A stretch of DNA of 64,000 nucleotides from Rhipidocladum racemiflorum (lineage: Eukaryota; Streptophyta; Magnoliopsida; Poales; Poaceae). The notes below the pieces were generated by a model, which was not told the DNA's origin, did no database searches, and was given only the letters and a program-made list of their open reading frames with translations. Each line of letters starts with the position of its first letter. Position 1 is the first letter of the stretch. This document shows, in pieces, positions 43,135-54,847 of this stretch. The stretch covers positions 14,336,501 to 14,400,500 of the forward strand of contig CM070578.1 in NCBI GenBank assembly GCA_036346355.1, in the 5' to 3' direction. A program made the position numbers and the translations under genes.

Positions 43135-44493
43135 GACGCGCTCGTCACCTTCCTCCGGTCTAACCTGGATGTGTTCGCCTGGGAACCTTCAGAAATGACC
43201 GGGGTCCCCAGGGAGGTGATCGAGCACCGATTGGCAACGCTCCCTGTAGCGCACCTGCTCGGCAAAGATCCGTGGCAGCGCTGAGCGGCTGTGATGCCAT
43301 TCGGGATGAAGTGGAAAAACTTTTGTCTGCTAAGATCGTGCGGGAGGCCACCTACCCGAGTGGTCGCCAACCCCGTGCTTGTAAAGAAGTCCAACGGAGG
43401 TGGCGAATGTGCATCGACTTTACCGACCTCAACAAAGCCTCGCCTAAGGACCGTGCACTTTGCCGCGGATAGACATCGCCGTCGACTCCACGGCGGGTGC
43501 AGCTCTATGCTTCCTCGACGCCTACTCCGGCTACCACCGGATCGACATGGCGCAAGAAGATGAAGAAAAGATCGCTTTTGTGACTCCTCGGTGTGTCTTG
43601 TTATGTCGGGATGCCTTTCGGCTGAAGAACGCCGGGCGCCACCTATCGGCCGGGCCATGCACATAGTGTTTCGACCCCAAATAGGAAGAATCTGGAAGTG
43701 TATGTCGATGATCCGTGGTAAAAACCAAAAGGCCGATGAGCTCGTTCAGATCTAGAAGAGACCTTCTCGCCTCAGAAACTACTGTCTGAAGTTGAATCCC
43801 GAGAAGTGTGTGTTTGGTGTCTCATCTGGAAAGCTGCTCGGTTTCCTGGTCTCCAGCCGTGGAATCGAAGTCAATCCGGAAAAGATAGAAGCGATCGAGC
43901 GGACGCAGCCGCCTACCCGGCTCAAGCAACTGCAATGCTTGACTGGCCGGCTAGCCTCCCTGGGCCGGTTCATATCCCGGCTCGGGGAAAAAAGTATGCC
44001 GCTGTTCAAGCTATTGAAGAAGACCAACTCATTTGAATGGACCCCAGAAGCCCAGCGAGCATTTGAAGATCTGAAGAAGTACCTCTCTTCCCCAGTCTTT
44101 GAGTCGCCCCTGAGCCGGCGGCGCTCTTCTTTGTATGTGGCGGCTAGCCCATACGTAGTGGCCTTGGCGTGGTGGCGGAGCAGGAGGAAGGTGTCCAACG
44201 GCCGGTCTACTACATCGACAAAATGCTACACGACGCAGAAACAAGGTACCCTCAGGCTCGTAAGATGGTCTATCTTTGTGGTGGTAGCATCGAGAAAGTT
44301 GCGGCACTATTTTCAAGGGAGGGAGATCACGGTGATCTCCTCATATCCTTTGCGTGAAATCCTCCACAACCGAAGCGAGAGGGCCGCATCGCAAAGTGGT
44401 CCGTCGAGCCGGGGAGTTCGGTGTCAAGTTCGCTCCTCGTCTTGCGATAAAGAGTCAAAGGTGGCGAACTTCGCTGCCGAGTGGACTCGGTAG
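43135..44493 (+). pseudogene. Gypsy reverse transcriptase and start of RNase H, broken
   Basis: Readable RT motifs in shifting frames: LVTFLRSNLDVFAWEPSEMT (about 43140), RMCIDFTDLNKASPKD (about 43405), FLDAYSGYHRIDMAQEDEEK (about 43515), and the catalytic YVDD (about 43700) followed at once by a stop. Then LNPEKCVFGVSSGKLLGFLV and NPEKIEAIERTQPPTRLKQL, and the RNase H entry FEWTPEAQRAFEDLKKYL, ending near 44493. At least five frame breaks occur. Domain order RT then RNase H then integrase confirms gypsy. Confidence 0.85.
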
Positions 44494-45190
44494 GAGCCCG
44501 AACCGATAAGGTCCTCGCCCTCCCTGGACGCTCTTCTTCGACGTCCTTCAGACTTGAAGGCGCGGGGCCGGGTTCTTCTGGTCTCCCGACCGGGACCTCC
44601 TCAATGCGTGGTCGTCCTCGACTTCAAGGCCACTAACAACGCCGCCGAGTACGAGGGCTTGCCGGTTGGCCGCTGGCCGCCGCGCCGTCGCGCCCGGCTA
44701 CCGCAGTAAAGGGCGACTCCACTGGTCGCCAATCGTGCAAGGAAAGATTTCTCTGCCCCGACCGTCATGGCGGCGTACCGGCGGAGGTCGTGAAGTTGGA
44801 AAGGCATTTCGAAGGGTTGGGGTATACTCACATCCCCGACGCGACAACCATCTGGCGACGAGCTCGCCACCGCCTCAACCAGATCTCCGTGCTTGGCCGG
44901 GTCTTTGAAGAAAGGCTTCCGCGATCGTCCATCGCAGCCCATTTCTCGACGGGGACGGTGGTGATGCCGCTCAGCCCTCGCCCTTGAGGGAAAGTGGTTC
45001 CGGCGAAACGCTGGCAGCCGGAGTACCAGGACGGCCACCTCGTGGTCGCTGTGCTTGACCGGAAGGCACATGGATGGATCCGATCCTGGCCTACGAGGGA
45101 TCAAGAATGCCCCGACGATGATGCGCCACAGAGAAGGTAGCACGAAAGGCCAAGTGCTATACCCTGGTGGGCGGGATCTATACCGCCGGG
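44494..45190 (+). pseudogene. Gypsy RNase H remainder and tether, heavily decayed
   Basis: Lies between RT and integrase. Short patches look like RNase H (GSKVVVLDFKATNNAAEYEG-like codons near 44605-44655), and the intervening frames are scrambled. It would degrade RNA in RNA-DNA hybrids in an intact element. Confidence 0.5.
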
Positions 45191-46230
45191 TAAGAACGGA
45201 ATTCTTCAAGTGCATCACTCGGGAAGAGGGGAGCGGTTTGCTCTCTGATATCCACGGAGGCGTGTGCGGGAGCCATATGTCCGGACGAACGATGGCGGGA
45301 AAGGCTTTCCGTCAAGGGTTCTATTGGCCAACCGCCCTCCAGGATGCTTGCGAGCTGGTGAGGAGATGCGAAGCGTGCCAGTTCCACGCCAAGCAGATCC
45401 ACCAACCAGCCCAGGCCCTGCAAACTATCCCGCTCTCTTGGCCCTTCGCGGTCTGGGGGCTGGATATCCTGGGCCCGTTCCCGCGGGCCACAGGGGGCTA
45501 CACCCACCTGTTCGTCGCCATCGACAAGTTCACCAAATGGGTGGAAGCCGAGGCAGTGAGGTCCATCACCGCCGCAGCTGCAGTCAAGTTCATACAAGGG
45601 ATTTTCGCCCGCTTTGGGGTCGCCAACCGCATTATCACCGACAACGGCGCACAGTTCACCAGCGCGACCTTCTTGGATTTCTGTGAGGAGATGGGCACCA
45701 AAGTCTGCTTTGCCTCGGTCGCCCACCCCAAGAGCAACGGCCAGGTCGAGCGGGCCAACGCGCTGGTATTGAAGGGCCTCAAGACCCGGGCGTTCGACCG
45801 ACTCCACAAGCGTGGCGCCCGGTGGACCGAAGAACTCCCGGCTGTGTTGTGGTCACTTTGACCACTCCTAGCCGGGCTGCGGGAAACTCCTTTCTTCCTG
45901 GTCTCACGGCGCAGGTCGTTTCTCCCTTCGAATTGGGCAGGATCACCAGCGTCGCGTCATTCACAGAAGAGGAAGCAGGAGGGTCTGGCCGGGGACGACG
46001 TCAACCTCCTGGAAGAGGCGCGAGATCGGCGGCTTTGCGCGCCGCAAGATACCAACAAAGTCTCAGCGGTACCACGCCTCCGGTCAATGAGAAAACGCCG
46101 CGGCGAGCGACCTGGTCTTGCGAAGAATCCGATCGCATGCCGGTCGCATAAATCGCTCTCCCAGTGGGAGGGACCCTTCAAAGTGGTCTCGCCTCGTCCC
46201 GGGCGGTCAGCCGCCATCAAGACGGTGAAG
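45190..46230 (+). pseudogene. Gypsy integrase, core well preserved, C-terminus frameshifted
   Basis: The zinc-binding HHCC region reads DIHGGVCGSHMSGRTMAGKA..RRCEACQ. The catalytic core has WGLDILGPFPRA (first Asp), IITDNGAQFTSATF (second Asp) and NGQVERAN (Glu), spacing consistent with DD35E. The frame is open through 45861. After that TTPSRAAGNSFLPGL and related C-terminal sequence appear in shifted frames to about 46230 (expected ..TPFFLVYG.. box is broken). It is the best preserved enzyme of this element. Confidence 0.88.
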
Positions 46231-46234
46231 AGCT

Positions 46235-47300
46235 AGCAAACTCCTGCAATATAGAAAATCACGCAAGTTCTACCCCTGATCGGTTGTAAGTCCTAGGGTC
46301 TGCCCCCGACCGCCGGAGTATGTCTTCCTCTCCGCCGTGGGTCGGGAGACCTTATGTTTAAAATTAAATATTCACTTTCTTTATCTCAAGTATTTGTTCT
46401 TTCGCCTCTCTTCGGTCTTTTGCCCATCTTTGGCGGCGCCAAGGCACTCGCCTGGTGCCCTGCCGACTTGCAAATACACAGGAGTAAAGACGGAATCGCT
46501 AAGTGAGAGCGGCGTCAGAATCAGGCGGTTGGCGGCTGGTTCAGCACGACCCCCAGCACGGCCATGACACTCCGGGTGTCCCCGTGGGGGTCGGCGCCTC
46601 GAACACCGTTGCCAAAAGCCCAAGGTCCTGTCACGACTCACTAAGTGCTCGTTCCCTAGAGGCTACCTGGGAGGCAAATTTTGCTAAGGCGAGGGGTTTG
46701 AGGGCCGAGGTCCCGCGGCGCAAGACTTTAAGTCTTTAAGCGATTATGTGCTCGTTCGTGTGGAGCCAGAGAAAATTACGGCAAAAGCATGTTTTTAGGC
46801 AACTTAGCAGGGAGCTTACACTTCTATTTCATTCGAAACGATAAATGCCTAAAGTTTTGCAGACAAAGGCACCACCGAAAAAGAAAAGAAGAAAAGCTAC
46901 TGAGGGGTGTCGGAGGGTCCTCCGGTCATCTGCCGCCTCCTCGGCCGCGCATCTTCAGCAAGGGGGCCCACGCCCAAAGACCATCGCCACGCCCTTCGCC
47001 ACCGCCTCCATCTGGGGTTCTCCATCGCTAGCTGGCGGCAACCCGCTCGGAGGCTTCGTGAACTTCGCTCCTCCGCCGCACTCCGCCGCCCTCTAGCCCT
47101 TGGACAAAGAATCGCGGGATTAAAGTTAGCGTCACGGCCGGGCGCAGAAGCCAAAGACGCATTTCGCCAGAGCCGCCAGAATCGCGCTTCTCCGGGCGGA
47201 CCGAACAGAAAGGGCGGCAGTGCGCGTGAGGAAGTCCGCGCCTGGCAGAGGCAAAAGGCGTAATGCCGTGGCCTCTCTCCCGCGGACCGGTTGCTCTAGC
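46235..47300. other. Gypsy 3' region between pol and the antisense gene
   Basis: A short post-pol segment (46240-46480), then DNA with no recognisable protein. Overlapping frames on both strands are GC-composition artefacts. Confidence 0.4.
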
Positions 47301-49317
47301 CCCAAGGAGCAAGGTAGCCACCGTCCGATCGGCGTGGCGCGGCATCCGCAGATGTCTCCACCTCCGACCGAGCCCGCTCTCCGCCTCGACTCGCGAGACG
47401 CTGCGCTGGCCGGGTGCTTTGCTCCTGCGCTCCCGCTCCCTCCGCTGCAGCTCCACTTCCGCCCCGATCGTGCAGGTCCGCCACCTCCTTGCGGAGGCGG
47501 TTGATTTTGGTTCCCGCCTCCGTCAACCGCTCCCTGCTCGTCACCAGACGATTGCTCGTGCTGGAGTAGAGCTCGCCGAGGGCCGCTAGCAGGGCATCAG
47601 CGTCCGCCGAGGGAACGGAGGCGGTGGGAAGTTCAGGGGTAGGGACGGGGCCGAACGGGCCTTGGTCCTGAACGACGACCGCAGCAGCGGCTGCCTGAGA
47701 ATCGCCCGCCGGCCCCTGACCGTCCTGGGACTCGGCGACCCCGGCTGACGCAGCCCTGACGGCCGCGGCACCTTGGCTGTCCCCGGCACGAGCAGCGGGG
47801 ATATCCGGAGCAGGAACCCTGGACAAGGGAGGAAATAACGGTAAGGATTAATCTTAACGAAAATTTTTATTGTATTTGCATCTCCAGGTGAGTACCTGGG
47901 CGCTGGCCTTGGGAAGCGGGGCACGCTCGGAACGAGGACCAGCCCCCCGCGCGGAGGCGGGGGCGGATCCGCCATCGCCGGGCGCGGCGGAGGCGGAGGA
48001 AGGACCACCGCTGCTGGTGGCGGTGGCGGCACAAAAGGGATCGGCAGCGGAGGGTCCAGCGTCGCGCCCCCGGCAGGGGCAAGGGTGGACGACCCCCCGC
48101 CGGTCGACGAGCCCCCCGCCACCACGGAGGAACCCGTTGCCGCAACCGAAGAAGCCCCCGCGGCCGACGTGGAAGCCCCCGCGGCCGACGTGGAAGCCCC
48201 GCCGGCCGCCTGTGAGGCGGGGCCTCTGGGAAGGATGGGCGGAGCCGTCGTCATCGTCTGAGCGCTGCGCCTCACTCGCCGCTTCGCCTCGACCGCTGCG
48301 GAGGAGGATCCGGATCGTTAAAGGCGCTGGCGTGTCACGGCGAAGCGAGCCCATGGCGTCCATCGAGGCGGCGCGGATTATTGCCGCACGCCCCGGGACA
48401 GCCGGCAAAGTGGATCGCGCCACGGAACGGCGGGACGGGGCCGGATAGGCCCAGTTGCAGCATCCACCGGTCGATCACGTCATCAGCCAAATTCCCGGCG
48501 GCTGTCGGCACGAGAAGGAAAAGAAATCGCAGGAGGAAAGAAACGCTGTAAGAATCAGGTTTTGCCAGAAGAGAAATAGAAGTAACAAGGAATGACGCAG
48601 AGCGGAGCAGGTTACCTCCGGGGATACTCCGGGTCCCATCGCTCATGCCCATGTACTGCCAGTGGCGGGCCAGCGGCGCGAGGGGCACGACCTCCGGGTA
48701 ATAAAATCCCGGATTACCATGGCCCCTGTCAGGCCCGCCGTCATGGCGAATCGGGTCGACGCGGGCCAAGATCGCTGAGCTCGGGCGCATCGCTCATCGA
48801 GCCCCGATTAGGGTTCTTGACCGCCCGGGCGGGCGGAAGATCCGAGACTTCAATGCGGCTGTCGTCCTCGACGTCTGACCACTCTGCGCGCCAATCCCTC
48901 GATTGGACCGGCGGTCCAATGGGATATAGCGCGCACGCCCCGCCACGGAGCCGCAGTGACAGCCTTAAAACCGGCGGAGTACTGCCGCCACGCGCCGAAG
49001 GGTGTAGAAGAAGCGAAAAAGAAGAAGGATGGGCAGCACTCCCACGAACATCTCGCAGAAGTGAGCAAAGGCAGAAAGGAGGATAACAGAGTTGGGAGGA
49101 AGGTGAATGTGGTGAATGGCGTAGAAGTTGAGAACAGAAAGATAAAAGTCGAGACCGCGGTAGTAGGCCGGCAAGGAGCTGCCACCCGAAGAAAACCACT
49201 TCCCAGGCCGACAGTGGGGCTCGGCAGATCCGGCGCGAGGCGGCGCCCGGTGATGTTCTGGGAGAACCTAGCGGCCCTCTCCTCCTCAATGATCGAAGAA
49301 GGAAGCGCCGGAGCCAT
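47300..49317 (-). pseudogene. Antisense gene of the gypsy element (PF04195-type, intron-containing), broken
   Basis: Minus strand, starting near 49317 (MAPALPSSIIEEERAARFSQ), with VVFFGWQLLAGL, then after a frameshift LNFYAIHHIHLPPNSVILLS..FAHFCEMFVGVLPILLLFRF. This is the conserved core of the family catalogued as 'putative gypsy type transposon' (PF04195). Two introns are readable: donor GTAACCTG (about 48616) to acceptor CCGACAG (about 48509), and donor GTACTCAC (about 47893) to acceptor TTGTCCAG (about 47822). Downstream are Pro/Ala/Ser-rich segments and a charged heptad stretch (about 47300-47640). Such antisense genes are known in Tat-lineage elements of grasses; their function is unknown. 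This copy has several frame breaks. Confidence 0.65.
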
Positions 49318-49671
49318 CGGGAGGATAGGGATTTCGAAGCGCAACCGCAAAGGGGTTAAAGCAAGGAAGCCTGAAACGTCGGAAAGAGGTGCAATGCGGA
49401 GAGTTGAAAGGGGGAAGAACTACTCCCCCTTCGATCGGCCTTTATAAGGCCGCGGAAGGCGAACCGGCGGGAAAACCGAAAAGGCGCGGCGATTCGAAAA
49501 AGAGGAAGTTTAAGAGCCTCATAAATGGGGCGCATCCCAAGGAACGTGCGGCGGTTACAAGGAGGAAGTAAATCACAAACCGCCGAGAATCGGAGAAGCC
49601 TAAGATCTTTTTGCAAGGCGCGGACCTTTGAAGGGTCCCACCCAGAGCCGAGCAGTTCTCAAGCCGCCAAT

Positions 49672-49708
49672 TAAAGAAGAAGAAGAGCGAAGACCAAAAG
49701 CGCTCCTA
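49672..49708 (+). other. Candidate polypurine tract region
   Basis: AAAGAAGAAGAAGAGCGAAG lies about 30 bp before the 3' LTR and is the only purine-rich run there. The 16 bases just before the LTR are not purine-rich, so the functional tract is uncertain. Confidence 0.35.
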
Positions 49709-49724
49709 GGTGGGCCCTGGCTCT

Positions 49725-50715
49725 TGTCGGCGTATTCTACACCAAGGTACCCGCTCCCCGCTAAAAGGAATCAAGCGGCAGCGGCGTGCCAGGCCTTGCC
49801 ACGCGGCAAGAGAAAAACCCATACGGTGGTCGCCCAATGGACACGTGGCGTCTGAGCCAGGCGGCTGGCGACCAAAGCGGTCGCCCGGACACACGTGGCG
49901 TCTGAGCGAGCTGGCGACCAACAAGGCGATCGCCCACGGACACGTGGCGTCTGAGCCAGGCAGCTGGCGACGATAAGCGGTCGCCCAACACGTGGCGTCT
50001 GAGCCAGGCTGGCGACAGGCAAGATCGCCCAGCGGACACGTGGCGTCTGAGCCAGGCCGCGAGGCGCCCAGCGGTGGTCGCCCGATGGGCACGTGGCGTC
50101 TGATCCTCGCCATCGCGCACCATCCCGGATAGTCCTGCCGAGATCGAGGACATTAAATGCGAATCGTGCGCATTAAATGTGGAAGCATGAAAGCTGCGGC
50201 GTGGCGGCACGCCTTCCCCAGCGCATCATGGCTATGGGAGACGTCACGACTACACCTCACCGTGACGGAGCAGGCGGCGTTGGTGGACATGGGGCCCGAG
50301 GCAGGATTGTGACGGATGCGACAGACATTAATGTGACATAAGAATAGTGACGGGCGCATTAAATACGCCCGTAGCAGTGCAATGATGATGGCTGGCAGTG
50401 TAAGCCTCCCATGCGCCCCCGTCAGCCCGAGTATAAAAGGGAGCCGGGGTGCATGGGAGAGGGGGTTCGGAAGACTGTAAGATTTTCATCCTCTCTAGCA
50501 AGAGCACAAGCAATACCAAGAAAGGCAGGACTAGGGCTATTACTCTCCGGAGGGCCTGAACCTGGGTAAAAAACTCCGCATCCCCCCCGTTAGCTTGAGC
50601 CTCCCGGTGCCCGGATCGTCACCGTCTTCCCTTCCGAGGCGATTGCCCCGAAAGCCCCCCGTCGGAACCTCATAAGCACCCGTCTCGGAGGTGCCTGTTG
50701 GCTAGTACGCTGACA
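49725..50715 (+). repeat. 3' LTR of the gypsy element
   Basis: Same organisation as the 5' LTR but with six CACGTGGC repeats (49842-50097) and TATA at 50432. It is 36 bp longer overall. Confidence 0.92.
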
Positions 50716-50720
50716 TCACC
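50716..50720. repeat. 5-bp target duplication of the gypsy element (right)
   Basis: TCACC directly follows ACGCTGACA. Confidence 0.9.
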
Positions 50721-52260
50721 TCTACGTCATAAATTAGTTTTCCTATAGAAAAATTACTCAAAAATGCTAGATAACGTTACACTTACGCAATAAACAAAGA
50801 TTTCCTGTATTAAAAAATTATAAAATTACATAAAGTTAGCAAACAGTATCTTTTCTTTCTTTTTTTTCGAATTTAATCTTCCGAGAGCCTAATCTCTTCG
50901 ATTCGAACTCCAAATGAACCCGTTTTTCTTCCTAAAATAATCTAAAATCCCAAATTACTTAGTTATGCTTTTTTATAATTTAATTTAATTTATTTTAATT
51001 TGTTCTTTTGCAAACATATAGATTTTGGAGAGCCGAAAAGATTTGCTGCTGCTGATTCGGATCATCAAGACTTCTATTCAGGCAAGTTGCACATCTTGAC
51101 CATATTGAACCTAGATTTTGAAAATTACACTTTATTTTAAATGTAATTGTACGCATAATTTTAGCAAATGTAAATTCAAGCCAACTTTAAATAAATAGTT
51201 ATACCTAGATTGATTAAAAACCACCTTTGTAGTTTGGTTCCATTATGACATCGTAACCTTAAGAATATAATCTGGGATACATGATGATAATCGAAATAAT
51301 TAAAAAAATGATTAGACATTCTTAGAATTGAGCTTATGAATTTTGGGGAATTTATGCCAAACAAAGTTATGTTAAAATAAAATTATGTTTTGGTTACTAT
51401 GAGATGCCATGAAAATGAAAGTGTTGATTTAGATTGGGCGAGAATGGTTGACTGGTGGCTTTAGGTTTGTTGAAAAGCTCGCCTAGTCAGGTAAGAACTG
51501 GTCTGTGAACTGCTGAATGTAAAGCGCAACCGTGCTATCATAAGTCTGATATGGGATAGATCTAGCTATCTATTTAATATGGGGATGGTTAGTCCACCAC
51601 ACGGCGTAAGAGGATGCTTCTAACTAGGGTGGTTCAACCCTTTCAACGGTGAAATCTTAGCGGGTATAACTACATAAGATGGACCATTATAGGCGTCTTG
51701 CCTGATTTTCTCTATCGCACACTAAAGAAAGTGAGTACTTTGTCAAATGCAGATAATCATATTTTTTGGATAAAGTTTTAAAATCTCTGCAGAGTTAAAA
51801 CTAATTGATTAGTCATGCCCATGATCATGAGCATACCCAGTAAGCCTTTCACGGACTAGATTATGATGTTTTCAAAAATATGTTCAGGAAAGTGAATTTT
51901 GGGTGGATTGATTCCATTATGGGAGAATTGGTTTAGCTTCATGATGGATCCCTGTGATAAAATTTGTTTAAAATTAATTTTTTCGTAATTAAAATATTGC
52001 CATCATAAAAATACATAGAATATTTTAAAACTAGCTATTTGCAAAAAAAATTAATCCATACAGCCCTTTGTAAACTTTACATTAAAAATGCATCTCCCGC
52101 GGAGTACTTTCAGTACTCACCCTTGCTATTTGTTGTTTTTAGAGGATAAGTTATACTATGATGGTGAGGATTAGGTTATCTAGATTGCTTCATTTCTAAA
52201 CTAGTACATAATACACAGAGTATTTTGGAAGTATTTTTTTTTTGGGTCCGACACCATGTG
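50721..52260 (+). mobile_element. Older LTR-like sequence, right part
   Basis: It continues 38750-39689 across the inserted gypsy. It has a GGCAAGTTGCACATCTTGACC phrase (about 51084) like GGCAAGCCGCACCCCCTTGA of the solo LTR at 18802-21488 (read on its own strand), and a late CTCACCCTTGCT (about 52117) like CTCACCCTTGCTTATC there. So it is a distant relative of that solo LTR. No coding sequence. Confidence 0.45.
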
Positions 52261-52279
52261 TTTAGATTCAAGCTCTAGA

Positions 52280-52745
52280 CTTAGGGCCTGGACCTTGCCA
52301 CACATGATTTAGGTAAGTTTGATCAAGTTAGACTCTCTTTTGGTTCATTGCTACACTTGTGACAAGATTTCTTTTATGCCATAAAGTGTGGCAAATTTTC
52401 ATTTACTAACTAAAGTGTGGCCTTAATTTTGATGACCTAATTATAAGCAAGTTTGGCAATAAAATCTGGCAAAGGATGTCAATCTTAGCGTATGAACCAA
52501 AGACTGTCTTAGGGTGTGTTTATTTTTTATTTGGATTCTCTAAAAGTTGGTTATAAAGAAGCTGATTCTCAAAAAGACGGAATCCAATAGCATATATGAA
52601 GTGAATTGTGGATTCTAGTGTACATGGATAGGTTGGATTATGGGAAAAGATTCCTAGAATCAGCCTGGTTATTTTTTTGTTTAGCCTTTGGATCTACAAT
52701 TTAGAATTAAAAGCAGAAAACAAATATACTCTTACACTAGTGTTT
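52280..52745. other. MITE-like debris
   Basis: 52290-52510 shares phrases (AAGTGTGGCA, CAAGTTTGGCA) with the MITE at 36884-37142. 52515-52640 starts GGGTGTGTTTATTTTTTATT and looks like another worn Tourist-type end. No gene. Confidence 0.35.
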
Positions 52746-52849
52746 TTGATTTTAGAAGTACTAGGAAGATTCGCGCGTTACGCCGCGCCGTGCGAAATTT
52801 GATAAAAAAATGATGAAAAGCGGGAAAAAACGGAAAAACGACGGGCGAA

Positions 52850-53560
52850 AAACGAATTTACGTTTTTTTTTTGGGAAACGGCCAACGAAAACATTTTTTC
52901 CATGTTCCGGAGAAAACACGGTTCACGGAAATAATTTTTTCAGGCAAAACGAAGAAAGAAAACGGCTTTCCATATTTTTTGTGGGGAAATAGCCACCGAA
53001 AACAGCTTCCCCATGCTCCGGAGGAAAAACGGATCACGAAAACATTTTTTCGGAGCAAAACGGAGAAAGGGAACGGTTTTCCATATTTTTGTCTTGAAAA
53101 AACGGCCAACGAAAACATTTTTCTCATGCTCCGGAGAAAAATCGGATGACGAAAAATATTTTTTTCGGGCAAAACGGATAAAGGAAACAGTCTCCCAATT
53201 TTTTTTGGAGGGAAATAGCTATCGAAAACATTTCCCCCATGCCACAGAGGGAAAACCGATCACGAAAACATTTTTTTCGGCAAAAACGGAGAAAAGAAAC
53301 GGTTCTACATTTTTTTTTTGGAAAAACGGCTAACGAAAATATTTTTCGCATGCTCTGGAGAAAAAACGGACCACGAAAATATTTTTTTGGGACAAAACGG
53401 AAAAACCGATCACGAAAACATTTTTTTCGGCCAAAACGGAGAAAAGAAACGGTTCTACATTTTTTTTTGTGGAAAAACGGCTACCGAAAATATTTTTCGC
53501 ATGCTCTGGAGAAAAAACGGACCCCAAAAACATTTTTTGGGACAAAACGGAGAAAGGACC
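52850..53560 (+). repeat. ~112-bp tandem array of GAAAACATTTTT / CATGCTCCGGAG units
   Basis: CATGCTCCGG-type anchors occur at 52901, 53012, 53125, 53238, 53349 and 53500 (spacing 111, 113, 113, 111, 151). Units carry AACGG, GAAAACATTTTTT and GGAGAAAAACGGA. Open frames across the array encode repetitive Phe/Lys-rich peptide, but they shift between units, so I do not call a gene. Confidence 0.8.
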
Positions 53561-54299
53561 CGAACGTAAAGCGCGAGGACCTATTTGTTATAATTTTGGA
53601 CTTGTTCGCTATTTTGAATAATTAGGAAAGGGCTCGCTCGCGATTGGCCCTTAACGGGAGGGCCTCCATGCAAAACGGGAAACCAGGGACCTAAACGCGA
53701 ACTGGAAAAAATATTCTTCTCTCACATAAAATCGCGCAAGGACCTAGACGTAATTCGGAAGAAACGCGGGGGGCTTTTGGCAAAAACGCCGGCAACGCGT
53801 GGGGGGCCGGTTGGCCCCCAATCCTAGCCCTCATAAGGTGGGTTACCATACACGCGTGTCCATGCTCCGCGGGAAAACACATGCCCGTGCTGTGTGAACC
53901 TTTGATGTCTCCAAATAAGTTGTAAAGCTGTGTGTGTGTAGGACGCGTGTAAAGTGTGTCTACTGTACTACTCCTTTTGTACCATGACCGTCCAGCTCGC
54001 TCGGGCGAAGCCGTGATCTCGCCGCTACCGCCTAATCTAGCTCGCCTCAATAAAACGCACCGCCCTCCTCGCTCAGGCTGCTGCTGGTCGGTTTTGGTGG
54101 ACCGACCGAACTAGGCTCCAGCCACAGAAATTCGCGTGCCGACGCTACCTCAGCTTAGGCCGCCGGCCGGCCCATCGCACCTCTGAACCATGGACTGCCT
54201 TGGTGTCGCCGCATGCCAGTAAGCTCCGCCGCTGCTCAAAGGCCCAGGCCACCGCCGACTTGCATGTGCGGTGCAGTGAAGACACGTGTAAATAGTTTT
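53560..54299. other. Intergenic, possible LTR leader debris
   Basis: Includes GGGAGGGCCTCCATGCAAAAC and a run to GGGGGGCCGGTTGGCCCCC (53798-53818). It resembles grass LTR 5' regions but has no second copy here. No gene. Confidence 0.3.
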
Positions 54300-54499
54300 T
54301 ATTTTAGATATAGATGTATTTAAAAATTTAAATATCTTTTAAATATTTAAATTAGATACATGAAAATTATAATCTAAGCTTTGTTTCAAAAAATAGTTTC
54401 ATGATATTATAATTTTATTGGGTTTTATAAATGTATTGTAATATAAATCAGTGATAAAAGCTGTGTTTTGAAGACAATATTGATATCCAAAATAATAAC
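54300..54499. mobile_element. Decayed Stowaway copy next to an intact one
   Basis: Matches the interior of 54502-54761 in the same order and orientation (AAATATTTAAATT, TTCATNATATTATAATTTTA, then TTGTGTTTT-type phrase) but lacks a left terminus. Confidence 0.55.
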
Positions 54500-54501
54500 T
54501 A

Positions 54502-54761
54502 CTCCCTCCGGTTTGGTAATACATGTCGTTATGGACATAATGATGATCAAACTTCTGAAACTTTGACTAATAATATATTTTTAAATATTTAAATTGGATA
54601 AATAAAAATTATATGTGCAGATTTGTTTCGAGAAGTACTTTCATAATATTATAATTTTATTGGGGTTTATAAATATATTATAATAAAAATTAGCGGTCAA
54701 AGTTGTGTTTTAAAGACCGTGTCGATGTTCAAAACGACAGATATTACCGGACCGAAGGGAG
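54502..54761. mobile_element. Stowaway MITE
   Basis: TA-flanked (54500-54501, 54762-54763). Left CTCCCTCCGGTTTGGTAATA; right in reverse CTCCCTTCGGTCCGGTAATA. Inner ends ATGTCGTT and CTGTCGTT also match. Confidence 0.85.
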
Positions 54762-54842
54762 TACGTGTGACTCGAGGAGTATCGAGCGACAAAAATTATT
54801 GGCGGCAGGCCACACATGGTCCTCAGACCGACCGACGAACTA

Positions 54843-54847
54843 AAAAT
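54843..54847. repeat. 5-bp target duplication of the copia element (left)
   Basis: AAAAT directly precedes TGTTGTAAAAC and equals 60910-60914. Confidence 0.9.

Larger units (their letters stand above)
39695..50715 (+). mobile_element. 11-kb Ty3/gypsy retrotransposon (Tat-like) with two LTRs
   Basis: LTRs of 955 bp (39695-40649) and 991 bp (49725-50715) both start TGTCGGCG and end ACGCTGACA. Perfect TCACC duplications flank the element. Order inside: primer-binding site, gag, protease, RT, RNase H, integrase, then a 3-kb region with an antisense gene before the 3' LTR. Integrase after RT makes it Ty3/gypsy; the long 3' region with an antisense frame is typical of the Tat lineage in grasses. 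Many stops and frameshifts break gag-pol, and the LTRs differ by numerous small indels, so it is not recent. Confidence 0.93.

Noticed and set aside
47586..48423. Separate Pro/Ala-rich genes
   Set aside because: They are overlapping frames in the antisense gene region. I treat them as parts of one broken gene with introns.
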